Assembly (NCBI GenBank): GCA_029953675.1
Contig: JAMWBK010000012.1
Coordinates: forward strand, 62,001 to 126,000
DNA: 64,000 nt
Direction of reading: 5' to 3'
Source: Rhodosorus marinus
Taxonomy: Eukaryota > Rhodophyta > Stylonematophyceae > Stylonematales > Stylonemataceae
Part shown: positions 42,035 to 52,224 of the stretch, piece by piece
How positions within the stretch are numbered: position 1 is the stretch's first letter
How the letters are laid out: each line of letters opens with the position of its first letter
Made by a program: the position numbers and the translations under genes
Notes under the pieces: model-generated
Database searches by the model: none
Seen by the model: only the letters and a program-made list of their open reading frames with translations
What the model was told of the DNA's origin: nothing

Positions 42035-43444
42035 CTAATCGTGCTTCTCCCCCTTAGACCCGGGGGAGTCGGTCCTCGCTCTCTTACCTCCTATCCGCAC
42101 CAAAGTCGTGAGCCTCCCACTCCGCGAGGCTCGCGGAACGGATCCCGCGGGCTTCAGCAAAGTAACCTGGGCGTCCTCCACCGCCATGCCCTCAGTCTGC
42201 TCCCCTGCCTCACCACTCTCGCTGGAAGTAGTGCTGGAAGCAGAGCCCTCCAAAATCCCCACCCGCTGCAGCTCTGTCTTGTAGCGCGAAGTCAGCACAA
42301 GTCGCCTCTCCAGATCGAAGAAACTGGAAACCGCCATGCGCAGGTGACGAGGGCCCGACCGGAACCGCTCCAACAAGATCCTCTCAAGGCGCTGAATCCG
42401 TAGCCAATGGATCGCTGCCGCCTTCACGCTGCTCTCATGCTCAGAGAGCCCTGCCGTTTCTCCCGGAGACAGGAAATTGCCCGAGAAACGGTCAAAATCC
42501 AAGTGCAAAACCACCTGCGGGTTGCAGCGCAGCCACCGGGCGCTCTCAGGCCACTGCTCGGTAGGCTTCGCCAGCAAGGCCTCCAGGTACTTGGCGGCGG
42601 TTGCGGAGACCAAAAACAGCACATCGCGGCCCTCATAGTTTGCGAAGAAGAAATCACCCCGGCTGCACCCTAACGATTCCGCAAAAGTGTCCCGGAAGTC
42701 TCGCATAGACGGAACCTGTCCTCGTGTAGTCTGGGGCCGGACATTTCGCACCCACAGAAATTGGAGAGTGGTCTCCACAGGTCCATCCTGAGGCTCGCGA
42801 GATGGTATGAAACGGAGCATAGCCGCCGTACGTGTGGCAGTGGTGCCCTTCCGCAAGACTGATGCGTACGAAGCGCCCCCCTTGCGGCCACCACGTGCCC
42901 CCGAAGTAGCCGGGAGCTGGTGACGACCTGAGGGCTGGTCCAAGAGAGGGAAGTCCACAGCTGCAGTCTCCTCCACACCGGTTGCCGCACAGTCACCACC
43001 ACCATTGCCTCGAGTCCCCGAGCGCTGAAGCGCGTTTTGGCCCGGCCTGCCGCTCCCCAACGTCGTACTGTCCCGCGCAGAAGCAACAGCCCTCGCCTGT
43101 CCCGGGACAGGTTCATGTTGATTGACCGGATGTTGACTGCCTTCAGCCAACGCTGCCACTCTGGGGCAATTCAAATTCTCGTCCGAATTTGAATTTGACC
43201 TGGCCAGCAATCCCGATTCCAGCCCACCTAGCTTCTGGGTGAGCTGAGGGAGCACTCCACGATCACTCGCAGCCGTGATCAGGCTGGTGACAGCGGAGAT
43301 AAGTGAACGCGCCTGGGTGCCAGAAGCGCCTTCCAAGTCAACCTCGGAAGAAAAGGTGCCGCAGCTGAGGCGAACACGGAGTCCCCCACCTGGCAGTGCC
43401 TCCTTGGGAAAAGGCTCCGTCGAGTGCGGAGATATCCCTACCAT
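42035..43444 (-). CDS. RLE-A ORF1 protein (intact, copy A3)
   Basis: 469 residues from the ATG at 43442-43444 (MVGISPHSTEPFPKEAL). No recognised domain. Three zones: N-terminal LEGASGTQARSLISAVTSLI with helical character; a Ser/Gly/Arg-rich linker with RGGRKGG (possible RNA contact); and a conserved C-terminal half with RTAAMLRFIPSREP, FFFANYEGRDVLFLVSATAA, AIHWLRIQRLERILLERF and a basic end GGKRARTDSPGSKGEKHD. Probably the RNA-binding partner of ORF2, by analogy with other two-ORF LINEs. No CCHC knuckle. The frame extends 25 codons upstream to a TTG. Confidence 0.78.
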   Translation of the reverse strand: MVGISPHSTEPFPKEALPGGGLRVRLSCGTFSSEVDLEGASGTQARSLISAVTSLITAASDRGVLPQLTQKLGGLESGLLARSNSNSDENLNCPRVAALAEGSQHPVNQHEPVPGQARAVASARDSTTLGSGRPGQNALQRSGTRGNGGGDCAATGVEETAAVDFPLLDQPSGRHQLPATSGARGGRKGGASYASVLRKGTTATRTAAMLRFIPSREPQDGPVETTLQFLWVRNVRPQTTRGQVPSMRDFRDTFAESLGCSRGDFFFANYEGRDVLFLVSATAAKYLEALLAKPTEQWPESARWLRCNPQVVLHLDFDRFSGNFLSPGETAGLSEHESSVKAAAIHWLRIQRLERILLERFRSGPRHLRMAVSSFFDLERRLVLTSRYKTELQRVGILEGSASSTTSSESGEAGEQTEGMAVEDAQVTLLKPAGSVPRASRSGRLTTLVRIGGKRARTDSPGSKGEKHD

Positions 43445-43583
43445 CCTGAGGGAATCCGCCAAGGAAACGTTGCACCACCAATATGAAACCGCACCGAGAG
43501 AATAATCGACCAAACCCAACCCAAATAGGAAAGGCCCCGCAACTCACCCACCCGGAAGACAGAAGTAGTTGCAAATGCAAACG

Positions 43584-43960
43584 ACTTCACTAGCATAGCC
43601 TGAAGCGCTACGCAAGGCGTGAAGATGAACTAATAACTAGGGAGGGAAGTATGCAACCCCAGGCGCCGATGGCGCGCCTCGGAAAGCATGTCGCTGGAAT
43701 ATCGCCAAAGGGAGACACTTAAACGCCTCAAGAGCGCCAAATATTCAGTAGGATGCTCAGCAAAACATTTCCGCAACCACTCTAAACCCGACTTATCCAC
43801 GTGACCAAAGCTTTCCACAATGAATGGCTGGAACCGGTGAGAGCGACCCTCAGCGCAAGGCAGACTGGCCATGCTCTCAGCATACCGTCGTTCCTTAACT
43901 CTTCGAAGGGCTGAAGCCGCGGCCCCCCGGCGGCGGGCGGCTGCGGTGAGGTGGGCGCTT
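43584..43960 (-). mobile_element. RLE-A 3' fragment (array member 2)
   Basis: Nearly identical to the last 370 bp of copy A3, truncated inside the endonuclease region (SAHLTAAARRRGAA). It directly follows A3's 5' end with no host DNA between. Confidence 0.85.
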
Positions 43961-44139
43961 TTTACTGGCATAGCCTGAAGCGCTACGCAAAGCGTGGATT
44001 GAAACTAAGAACTCAGGAGAGAAACATGCAAACCTAAGCGCCGATGGCGCGCCTCGGCAAGCATGCCGCTAGAATATCGCCACAGGGCGACACGGAAACG
44101 GCGTAAGAGTTCCAAGTATTCCATAGGATGCTCAGCAAC
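43961..44139 (-). mobile_element. RLE-A-like 3' fragment (array member 3)
   Basis: A different subfamily. Begins with a TTTACTGGCATAGCC tail and hairpin and covers about 175 bp of the ORF2 terminus. Confidence 0.8.
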
Positions 44140-44290
44140 ATAGACTGATGCACTACGCAAGACTTACATAAGGAAATTAAGGACCAGAGAGAAGAGCATC
44201 CAAGCCTAGGCGGCAGTGGCGCGCCTCGGTGAGCATGTTGCTAGAAGACCGCCAGAGAGCGACAATACGGCGGAGGAGCACTAGATGTAT
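44140..44290 (-). mobile_element. RLE-A-like 3' fragment (array member 4, diverged)
   Basis: Begins with ACATAGACTGATGCACTACGC, a diverged hairpin whose stem still pairs using G-U pairs, then about 120 bp of ORF2 terminus. Confidence 0.65.
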
Positions 44291-46037
44291 TCACGATGTT
44301 TGGTGAACTATTTTCGCAGCCCCTTTATTACTTGTCTCGGAGTATCCCTCGCTAGCATGCCAACAAGTTTGGCTCGTATAGATCTCGCATGGTTTCATCC
44401 AACTCTTCTAAGTCAACGCAGACTCTATGCGCATGTCTCCCTTCAACATGTCTGTTTCTACCAGGATCTGAACGTTAATAGTTCCATCAACACGTTTCAG
44501 GGACATGTGCTACTATTCAACCCACCCTCACCAGAGGAGCTGAGCTGCTTCTGCTCCTCGACGACTCCTCCGTTTCCATCCTCGCAGGCCGGCTAAAATT
44601 TGCCAGACAGTGTTTTTCACGGAAGGGGATTCAATTCAGCATGAAATAGGTTTTTAGCTACAGGCGTTGCTCTCCGACGCTTTGACAATGACTCATAACC
44701 GCGGGGGATCCCTATATATAGGATCCACGTCCACTTCGGAACATCCAAATTCCTAATTGTGTTTATTTCTGTTAGTATAGATTGCATTGTTTATATTTAT
44801 AGCCATATTACAGGAACATGGATATTTTCTACGATATCAAAAATAATGATATTCGTTAAAACAAATTAATGAAGGGCACCATCGCCGTTTATCATCTTCA
44901 TTGGAAACAACGATAAACTTTTTAGTATAATTATATTGTTCTTCGAATGTATCCATCGTCAGATTTAGACTGTATACAATACAAAATATAGTAAAAACTA
45001 TATTATGCTCATTAAAATAAATATTTTACTAGCCGGGTACGTAAAAATTGGATTCCATCAGATCGTAATTTTGTCGGTCAAAGAATTTCATCGGCAGTTA
45101 AGCCTTTGTATCAAATACAATTATGTAATTCAACATATTTCTGAAGTTTTGTACTAATATCGTACTGGTAGTACAGGACAATGGTGTCCTTGGTAATCGG
45201 TTAACGTTGTAGTGATCCTCAGGGAGCGAGGAGGCAGTGGTATGTTGCTTTAGATAAGATCTGAAAGACACAGTTGACGACCTTTGTCTCTAAAATCCTC
45301 TCAAAACATAAAAATATCTTCGAAGGACCCCGCAGAGTTTGGGGTTTTGCCTCATGCGATAACTTTCGAACGCTTTTTTAAGGTACTGAGGAAGCGCGTG
45401 CGGGTGCCTGAGATTCAAAGCGGAGATGGGTTCTCCGGTTAGAGGCTTCACGCATGGTTATCCGTTCACCGTGGTGGTTTACACCACGGTGACCCAGGAG
45501 GTGATCCTCACTTACCAAAACATCGGTTCTAGGTAGTAATTGAGCTCTCCTGCTCGAACAAGTTTACTACATCACCGACACTGTAGTAATCCACAAGCAA
45601 TCAAAATCAAACTTGCCGGGTGTGATGATGGATCTCGAGGGGACTGGAAAGGTGCAGCGGGCTTCCTGCAAAGGTCCGTTTTCATCTCTCACCGCGGGCA
45701 AGGCGAGGATGGTGAGATCCTCTATGGTGTCTGTCGTCCTCACTCGTTCTCGATCTTTTAGACAAGTGGATTGCTCAGTTTGAACGGAAAATCTGTGTCT
45801 GGGGTAGCATTTTTGGACAATCACGTTTTGTGGTACATGTATACTGAATGAATCCGCAAAGAAGAGAGCAAAGAGAACATGTTATACAAAGCCGAAGCTA
45901 CAAGAGGCTATGCTAGTAAAGTCCAGTCCACAAAAGGCGGTCTGCTAAAGTGGCAGAGAGAGGATAACATGCTCAAATGCCTCGGAGATGTGTGAGGATT
46001 CCTTCCCACCAGGAAGGGAGAGGTTCCCGTTGGAGAC
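44291..46037. other. Gene-poor, partly AT-rich spacer
   Basis: No supported gene. 44760-45200 is AT-rich. GGATCC-CTATATATA-GGATCC near 44706-44727 is a small palindrome. At about 45908-45932 a bare 3' terminal motif, GGCTATGCTAGTAAAGTCC, occurs on the plus strand without any adjoining element body. Confidence 0.45.
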
Positions 46038-46763
46038 TTATGCGGTCTCGTCAACCATGTCCTCGTCCATGTCTGGCTCTTCCGGCCCCTCCGGCGCGGG
46101 CAACTCCGGCTCAGGCAGTTCAATGTGATCCTTGCAGATCAAAGGCACGGAGCACCTGGTGAACCAGTCGTAATCGTTCTTGCTGCACCCGTAGCCGGAG
46201 GTCGGCGGGGTGGCATAGATCTTCTTGGGCGCCCAGTCGCACTTGTTTTCGTACGCGCAGTACCACTTCTTGGCGATGACTTTGATGAACAGGCAGATGT
46301 CAGAGTTGCAGCAGCCTTCCAAATTCTCTCCTGGGTAGGCGTAGAACTCATTGAGGCAAACGTAGAGAGTGTGTGCCTTGAACAGACCGTAAGCCTTGGC
46401 CTGGAACGGATTCTTGATGTCCTTGTATGCACAGTTGGCGTCAGCTCCGGCCTTGATGGCGGAGAACTTGTAGCCGTCAGCGGCGTAGAAGTAGAACTTG
46501 ATGCACTTCTTGCCGTGGTAGTCGACGACGCTGGTGCAAACGAATCCGACCTTGCCCCATGCGCCGCCGATGAGGAGCGGGTAGCACTTCTTGTTCTCGT
46601 AGTCGTAGATCTTCACGTGGTCGTACTGATCAGCATAGTAGATGCACTTTTTCTCATGGAAGTAAGGCTTCCATGGATGGTACTCGGGTTCGTGATGGGG
46701 CTTAGCACTCGCCATACCCATCAGGGCAAATGCGGCAATCAGTAAAATCACTGCGGTCTTCAT
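46038..46763 (-). CDS. Secreted Tyr/Lys-rich protein with 14 conserved cysteines (paralog 1)
   Basis: 241 residues from the ATG at 46761-46763. The open frame extends to 46910, but MKTAVILLIAAFALMGMASA is a clear signal peptide, so the later ATG is used. The mature protein begins KPHHEPEYHPW and is rich in Tyr, Lys and Cys. All 14 cysteines of the mature part have counterparts in the protein at 52225-52923, including a CC pair in EGCCNSDIC and ANC, LYVCL, WYC. It ends with an acidic Pro/Glu/Asp tail that the paralog lacks. No known family recognised. A secreted, disulfide-rich wall or matrix protein is the likeliest role. TATA box at 46854-46865. Confidence 0.85.
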   Translation of the reverse strand: MKTAVILLIAAFALMGMASAKPHHEPEYHPWKPYFHEKKCIYYADQYDHVKIYDYENKKCYPLLIGGAWGKVGFVCTSVVDYHGKKCIKFYFYAADGYKFSAIKAGADANCAYKDIKNPFQAKAYGLFKAHTLYVCLNEFYAYPGENLEGCCNSDICLFIKVIAKKWYCAYENKCDWAPKKIYATPPTSGYGCSKNDYDWFTRCSVPLICKDHIELPEPELPAPEGPEEPDMDEDMVDETA

Positions 46764-46853
46764 TCTTCTCTTTTCTTCAGGATCTCTCTCTATACTGCTT
46801 AGTTTGATGATCTGAAGCTTGAACCATTCTCGCTCTGAGCCGCAAACCTCATC

Positions 46854-46865
46854 CCTTATATAGCC
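46854..46865 (-). promoter_or_regulatory. TATA box
   Basis: GGCTATATAAGG on the minus strand, about 92 bp upstream of the ATG. The paralog has GGCTATATAAAC at the equivalent distance. Confidence 0.65.
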
Positions 46866-46910
46866 TTCGTCGTCGTGGAGAACCCAGCATTCCCTCCTTG
46901 TCATCCCCAA

Positions 46911-49283
46911 TGGACTCTGTCAAATTCTCAAAGCTCCTTATTTCGTAGGGGCCTCTGATCTTAGTAGCTTGAGCGCCATCAGACGTTGATACAATACGTA
47001 GAGAACTCGATCTGACACCCTGAAGTTCTTTTCTCATCGTTCTGGAAGAGAAAAAGAAAGAATCCATCCTCATCGTTTTCCTCGACAGCAAAGTGGACCA
47101 CGAGGCTAGCGTCAGGGTACGTGAAGTGCTTGTGTCGAGAACCACCAACTATTTCTCCTAAAGGTTGGATGACAACTCGGAGAGAAAGCAGAGCGCGGCG
47201 GATGTCTAGTGAACGGACTCCATCTCCGGATCGTTTTCTGAGTCAGTAATCGGGGCATCCAGGTTGCACTGCTTCTCATCTCAGATCGAATTGAGTGAAA
47301 CTCCAGCCTTACAAAATGGCCTTTGCCATGTTCGCATTCTTCATCCTGGTGTTGAGTACGTAGAGACCGCATAGTTGGAGAGCAGTGGCGAGGTGGAGGT
47401 GTGCCCAAGCACACCGCGGCAGTTCGCCTGACATTCTCGAGTCAGTAGCGCTTAAGGAAAGAATTTGTTGTGGGTCAGCCGGGCACTTTTTCACTCCGCC
47501 GCCTCGGGCGCTCTGATGGGTGTTGTAAAACCTTACAAATCGTGTGTTTCATCCTCGTTGCGTCTCTCTTTCCAGTAAATCTGTCACCTTCGGCTACGTT
47601 AATGCAGGTAGGAACAGAAAGCGTGTTGCTTGTGAGACTGTCATGGAACAGAAAGAATCCCCATGACCTTCTAGCCGAAAGTCTAGCCTACTAGACCACA
47701 ATCTCCGATCGGTGCACTTTCTGTAAGGGGGGATTAACAGGTCTCGTTCTCTGAGCACGCACCGATACGAGGTGAGAAGGAGGGAATTTGGTTTTACTTT
47801 GGACAAAAATAAGAAACGGTGCAGGGTCGGTCTGTCTAAACCAGCCGCGTCCTTCGGTACCCTTCCCTTCTCAATGTCTCTTCCTCTCTCGACGCGATCC
47901 ATCGACCTCTATTGCACATTCACGTCTGGAAGGTCTAGCGAACAAGTACGTACAACTACGTAAGAGGACCCTCGTGCTTCGGGAGAGTTAAGTATGTTGG
48001 AGCTCTATATGTGATCTAGCCCCTCAGTCTAGTCTAGGGCTATTGACTTAGATTAGGACCGAATACGTATATATCTAGCGACAATGTAGGGTATATATCA
48101 TATATATTATATAATATAATATATGAGGCACCCTGAGGGGTTGCTTCAGAAAAAGGTAACCGTGTATGCGCATGTTGTTGGGCCTCCACGGCTCTTTAGC
48201 GCTCTGTTAGAACTTCCAGTTCCAACAACATAAAGGCATTCCATTTTCACGCAGGGAAGCCGCGAGGAGCTTGATTTGCGTCCCAGCACCTAAGAAAGGT
48301 TTTTTTTTTGTCGAACTATTTGGTATGTGAAGGACGTCCCACTTGTCGACACGGTCGAGCAAGAGTTGGCGGTTCTGCTCAAACCACAGAAGAGCTTTCT
48401 TTGGCAATGAAAAGCCTTGGTTCCTTTTCGCTCAAAAAGCATTTGAAAGCTTAAATAATTCTAGACGAAAGTCTATCCAACCAGCCCACAATCTCCGATC
48501 AGTGCGCTTTATGAATGAATTTGTTTAATCGGAGAAACCGTACTTATGAAAGTTTCTCGCGCTTTATGGAGTTGGGGGGGGCAACAATGCTTGTTCTCTG
48601 AGCCCCCACCGAAAAGCACTGATACGAAATAAATCGGGTTTGATGGGAATTGTTGCTCAGCAGACGTGTCATTACGAGATCAGGTGATCACAGACTTCAT
48701 GCATTTGTCGGCTCGCATGCCTGAACTCGTGGAGCTAATGAGCCCAAAAAAAAGATTTCAAGTTTTGAATTCGCGCTGCCGTTTCTGTAAGCGATACCTG
48801 CTATCTTTTCTTGCTGGTTGACGGCCCACTGAGATGGTAAGGCGAAGGGGGGGAAACAGGGCTCAATGTCTTTGTAAGGCAATTGTCGTTTGCTTGCCAC
48901 AAAGACGATGATCTTGCTTCGAAAACTCGTGTACTAAGTTCCAGAAAAGTTTAAAATTTCCCTGGAGAAGAGGTGCAAAGTCGCTTCGTGGCGGTTAAAA
49001 ATCTGTTCCCCCTTCACAGAAGCCTAACACTTTCGCAGCTTTTAGTTCGTTGCTTTCTCCGCTCCTCCAGCTGGCGTAGTTACCATCCTCCCTCTCAACA
49101 CGTCCTCTTCTTGCCCTTCTCGTCGCGAACACTTTTCGGGACAGTGCCTTGGCGCTCAAAAATTCAAGGTCAGGTCCATGGAAACGAGTTTCCCCAATAC
49201 GATCCACCTAGTTTCAGTTTCAATTCATTTTTGCAGGTGCTAGGCATGTAGCGGTACCCCCAACCCCCCCTTCAGCCCCTTTC
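46911..49283. other. Intergenic with a diverged direct repeat
   Basis: No convincing gene. A block at about 47670-47800 (CGAAAGTCTA ... CACAATCTCCGATCGGTGC ... TTCTCTGAGC) recurs at about 48463-48645. The second unit is interrupted by about 30 bp of RLE-C tail (GAATTTGTTTAATCGGAG, 48513-48531). 48080-48125 is a near-pure AT run. Confidence 0.5.
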
Positions 49284-49385
49284 TTTCCTAACGAACGAAT
49301 GGTTTAATCGGAGGCTGAAAAAAAAACCCCGAGGGGAAAAAAAGACTAAGCGCGGCGAAGTACTCGCGCCTCCAACATCAAAGCT
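49284..49385 (-). mobile_element. RLE-C 3' fragment, very short
   Basis: About 100 bp: GAACGAATGGTTTAATCGG tail, CCCCGAGGGG and the last ten codons. Practically identical to the corresponding part of copies at 19874, 30975 and 34485. Confidence 0.85.
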
Positions 49386-52113
49386 AAAGCGCAGTATTTA
49401 TCAGACTTTGCGTGGGGTCTCCTCCGTGTCAAGGCATCACCTCGTGGAGAATTTCCAGGTCAAATTCTTTCTCGCCATACAAAAAACTAAGCAACTCGAC
49501 AATCATCTAGACTGCCAGAGGGATAAGGGGGGGGGGAGGCGGAGCAGAGAGAATTGCTCACGTCGTGAATCTGAGATGAAGAAACGTTCACGATGGCCCG
49601 GTTGATAGAGTTGACCTCCACCATCCCACCGTGGAGATCTAACAATTGACATTAAGCTGATTGGTGACAACCATTCAGCAGGAGGATGGATTCTTCCCTT
49701 GTCTTGTATTGGAAATAAAATTTCATTATTCCACGTTTCCTCAACCATTCTCCAATTGATCAGTATATCATACACATAAAGCGCTCCTAAAACTACCTTA
49801 TTTTAAATTTTGGATCCTTTTTTATGGCACTCATACGATGGACGCTAGTCGACCACGACATCCTTCTATATATTTTTCTATTTCCAGATAATCATTGACC
49901 AGTACTATTGGTCTGACTCCACGTAATAGCCAATGAAAGTAATATCATCGGATTCATTGGAAAGCAAAGATACAGGATTACAGTACGTACCCAATGGATA
50001 TGAGATGGGGATAGTAATCGATTTAATTATTTTAGTTTTTCTTATATGAGGTGAACTGTAAGATGGAGAAAGGCAACGAGAGCTGTGAGCTCGAAGGTGG
50101 CACTGTGACGGTGGGGGTGAAGGGTTTCGAGTTGATGGATACTAGGCTAGAAAAATGTGCTCAGTAAAAGAAGGCGATGATGCGGATTTGGATTTGGATT
50201 ATGAACGTGTCTGCGCTTCTTCTCTTTTTTTGTGGAATTTGGAGAGTTTTCGGGTGATGCTGATTGGCGGGCGAAAAGGTATATAGGTTGCGGAACTAAG
50301 CGACGGAAAGAGAGAGAGAGAGAACTGAGGTTGGAAGGGGAGGTCCCTTCTTCCTTCCATGCGGGAAAGATATATGTGAGCGGGAGCAAGGTTTATCTTT
50401 TGGCCCCTTTTTGGTGTTTTTTCATCCGCTGTGCGTGGCGATGGTAGTTCATGGAACGGAGCTCAAACACCTACCCACGTCCAATACCTCTTCATGATCT
50501 TTATGGCTTATAATGGTTTGGTTTATATAATGCGAAGCCGGTCCGGCTCTGAATCTGGCTAAGCCCAGTTTCTTCAATGAAACGAATACTAAACGAAAAT
50601 CAGTATACTAAGCGAAAGTGTCTCGAATTTGGTGATCTAACTGGCTTTATTGGCTTGCTTTATTAGCATAACCTGGTGATCTAACTAGCGCACTTGGCTC
50701 TTGGGCCTGACAAACTGAGGTACATGCATAGGAAAGTTTATAATCACACGTTTCTAAAGATATGAAATATTGTTTTCCGGATTCAGTTGCTTCTCTTTTG
50801 AGAAGGAGGGCTAGTCCCGATATTTGAGGTTGCATTGATTCATTCCTCTATATCTGGATTCATTAAAGCGTATCGAAGAACCTCCCCCCGGGGAAGCTCT
50901 AGATGTATATAGAGCTGATACCTGGCGTGTCTGAATTTTTGAAATATCTGCGGTGATTAATAGATGGAGACGGTAGCCTGTTAACGGTATGGGAAGTCAT
51001 GGGGTGGACAGGGTTTATGCTGCTGGGCAGAATGTTTCTATCTCCGGTGGTTACCCACGTATGTTTCACCCCAAGTCACTCAATCGATCGAAAAACAAGA
51101 CAATAAGAGAGAAAACGGCTTTCAATTGGTCACGATGACGTTTACCGGCGGAGCGGCGTTCTTGGCTTTTGAAAAGGGCTGCTTGGGTACCGATCACTTT
51201 CCACCGAGCACCACGAGCCCATTCAAGATTGAAGAGGTCTCTGCACTTTTTTAGTAAGCGTTGGCTATGGGGCTTCTCTCTAACATTCATTCACGCCTTT
51301 TCCCAGCAGCGCAAACGTTAGTTACTCATCAAGAAAGTTCACCAAAATAAAGACAAATCCAGTGCCTCAAGAAGACAAACTTCACACGCCAAGACTGTGC
51401 ATATGAGTTCGAACCAGTGCGCACGATCCCTTGTACCCTTGTATAGAAGTGACGAAAACTGTTTCGTCATCAGACAGGGGTTTGTTTGCCGATGGTATTC
51501 GAACAGGTAATGGGGGTGCTGTGTAAATTCCCAAAAGAAACGTACAGGGGGTGAAGCATTAGCAGCGCAGAAACATCTCCCCTCAACGCCCGGCCCGGGT
51601 TGATGGCTACGCATTCCCTTTTCTGAATTGGAAACAACACCACGATAAACACGGGTTTTGGGGCTGCGAATCCAACTAACCCCCCCTGACCGGGCATATC
51701 CAAGGCTATGAACTGGCTTTGAACTAGACCGTCCCAATCCCCCGGACAAACGTGCACATCTCAGAGAGATCTTTGAAGCGAGCTGGAGGGGTGGATAAGA
51801 GGGCGGAGGAGTGCGAGTGTAGTGATCAAACCCACTAACGTCAACCCCCTCCTACGTCTGTTTATTTTTTTTGAAAGTGTTCTCCTGATTTCAAGGATTT
51901 GGAAGACGAAACCTCTTTGACTTTTGATAAATACATTCTCCTCCATCCAATCCACTCCTACCGTGCTCTATGATGCCTTCTAACAGTCCAGAGGGAGACA
52001 AATATGTTCGCCAGTCGGATTTCGCTTCGTGGGGCTGAACTGTAGTCTACCGATATGTTCTCTGAGAGGTTTTGTGAGATTCATAGAGCTTTCATCATCT
52101 CCATCAGCTCGAA
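49386..52113. other. Gene-poor spacer
   Basis: No gene supported. A promoter-like GGTATATAGG occurs near 50278 with no recognisable coding sequence after it. About 50640-50690 has an RLE-A-type tail remnant (CTTTATTAGCATAACC). Confidence 0.4.
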
Positions 52114-52125
52114 GGCTATATAAAC
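52114..52125 (+). promoter_or_regulatory. TATA box
   Basis: GGCTATATAAAC, about 100 bp upstream of the ATG at 52225, in the same relative position as in the paralog. Confidence 0.65.
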
Positions 52126-52224
52126 ACCTCTCTATCGCGGTAGATGGATGTGAAGGGAGAGTTGCAAGGCAGAGGGCCTATTGAGAGGAACAGGGCTGAA
52201 GTTTAAAAGTTGAGAGGTTCCATC

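Larger units (their letters stand above)
38826..43583 (-). mobile_element. RLE-A non-LTR retrotransposon, least damaged copy (A3)
   Basis: Intact ORF1, ORF2 with one frameshift, 3' UTR of about 48 nt with the GCGTAGC/GCTATGC hairpin, and a long degenerate tail (about 38826-38892) of units like AGTAAAGTCC, AGTGAAGTCC, AGTAAAAAGC. The distal 5' UTR is missing, and at 43583 another copy's 3' end begins in the same orientation. Confidence 0.9.

Noticed and set aside
44285-44596. Small gene of about 100 codons
   Set aside because: Starts inside a retroelement fragment and has no signal peptide, recognisable motif or promoter.
46125-46745. 206-codon plus-strand frame opposite the Cys-rich gene
   Set aside because: Antisense shadow. 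The minus frame has a signal peptide, TATA box and conserved paralog.
50232-50447. Short gene after a TATA-like element near 50278
   Set aside because: The TATA lies inside the frame and the low-complexity GAGAGA tract dominates. No support for translation.
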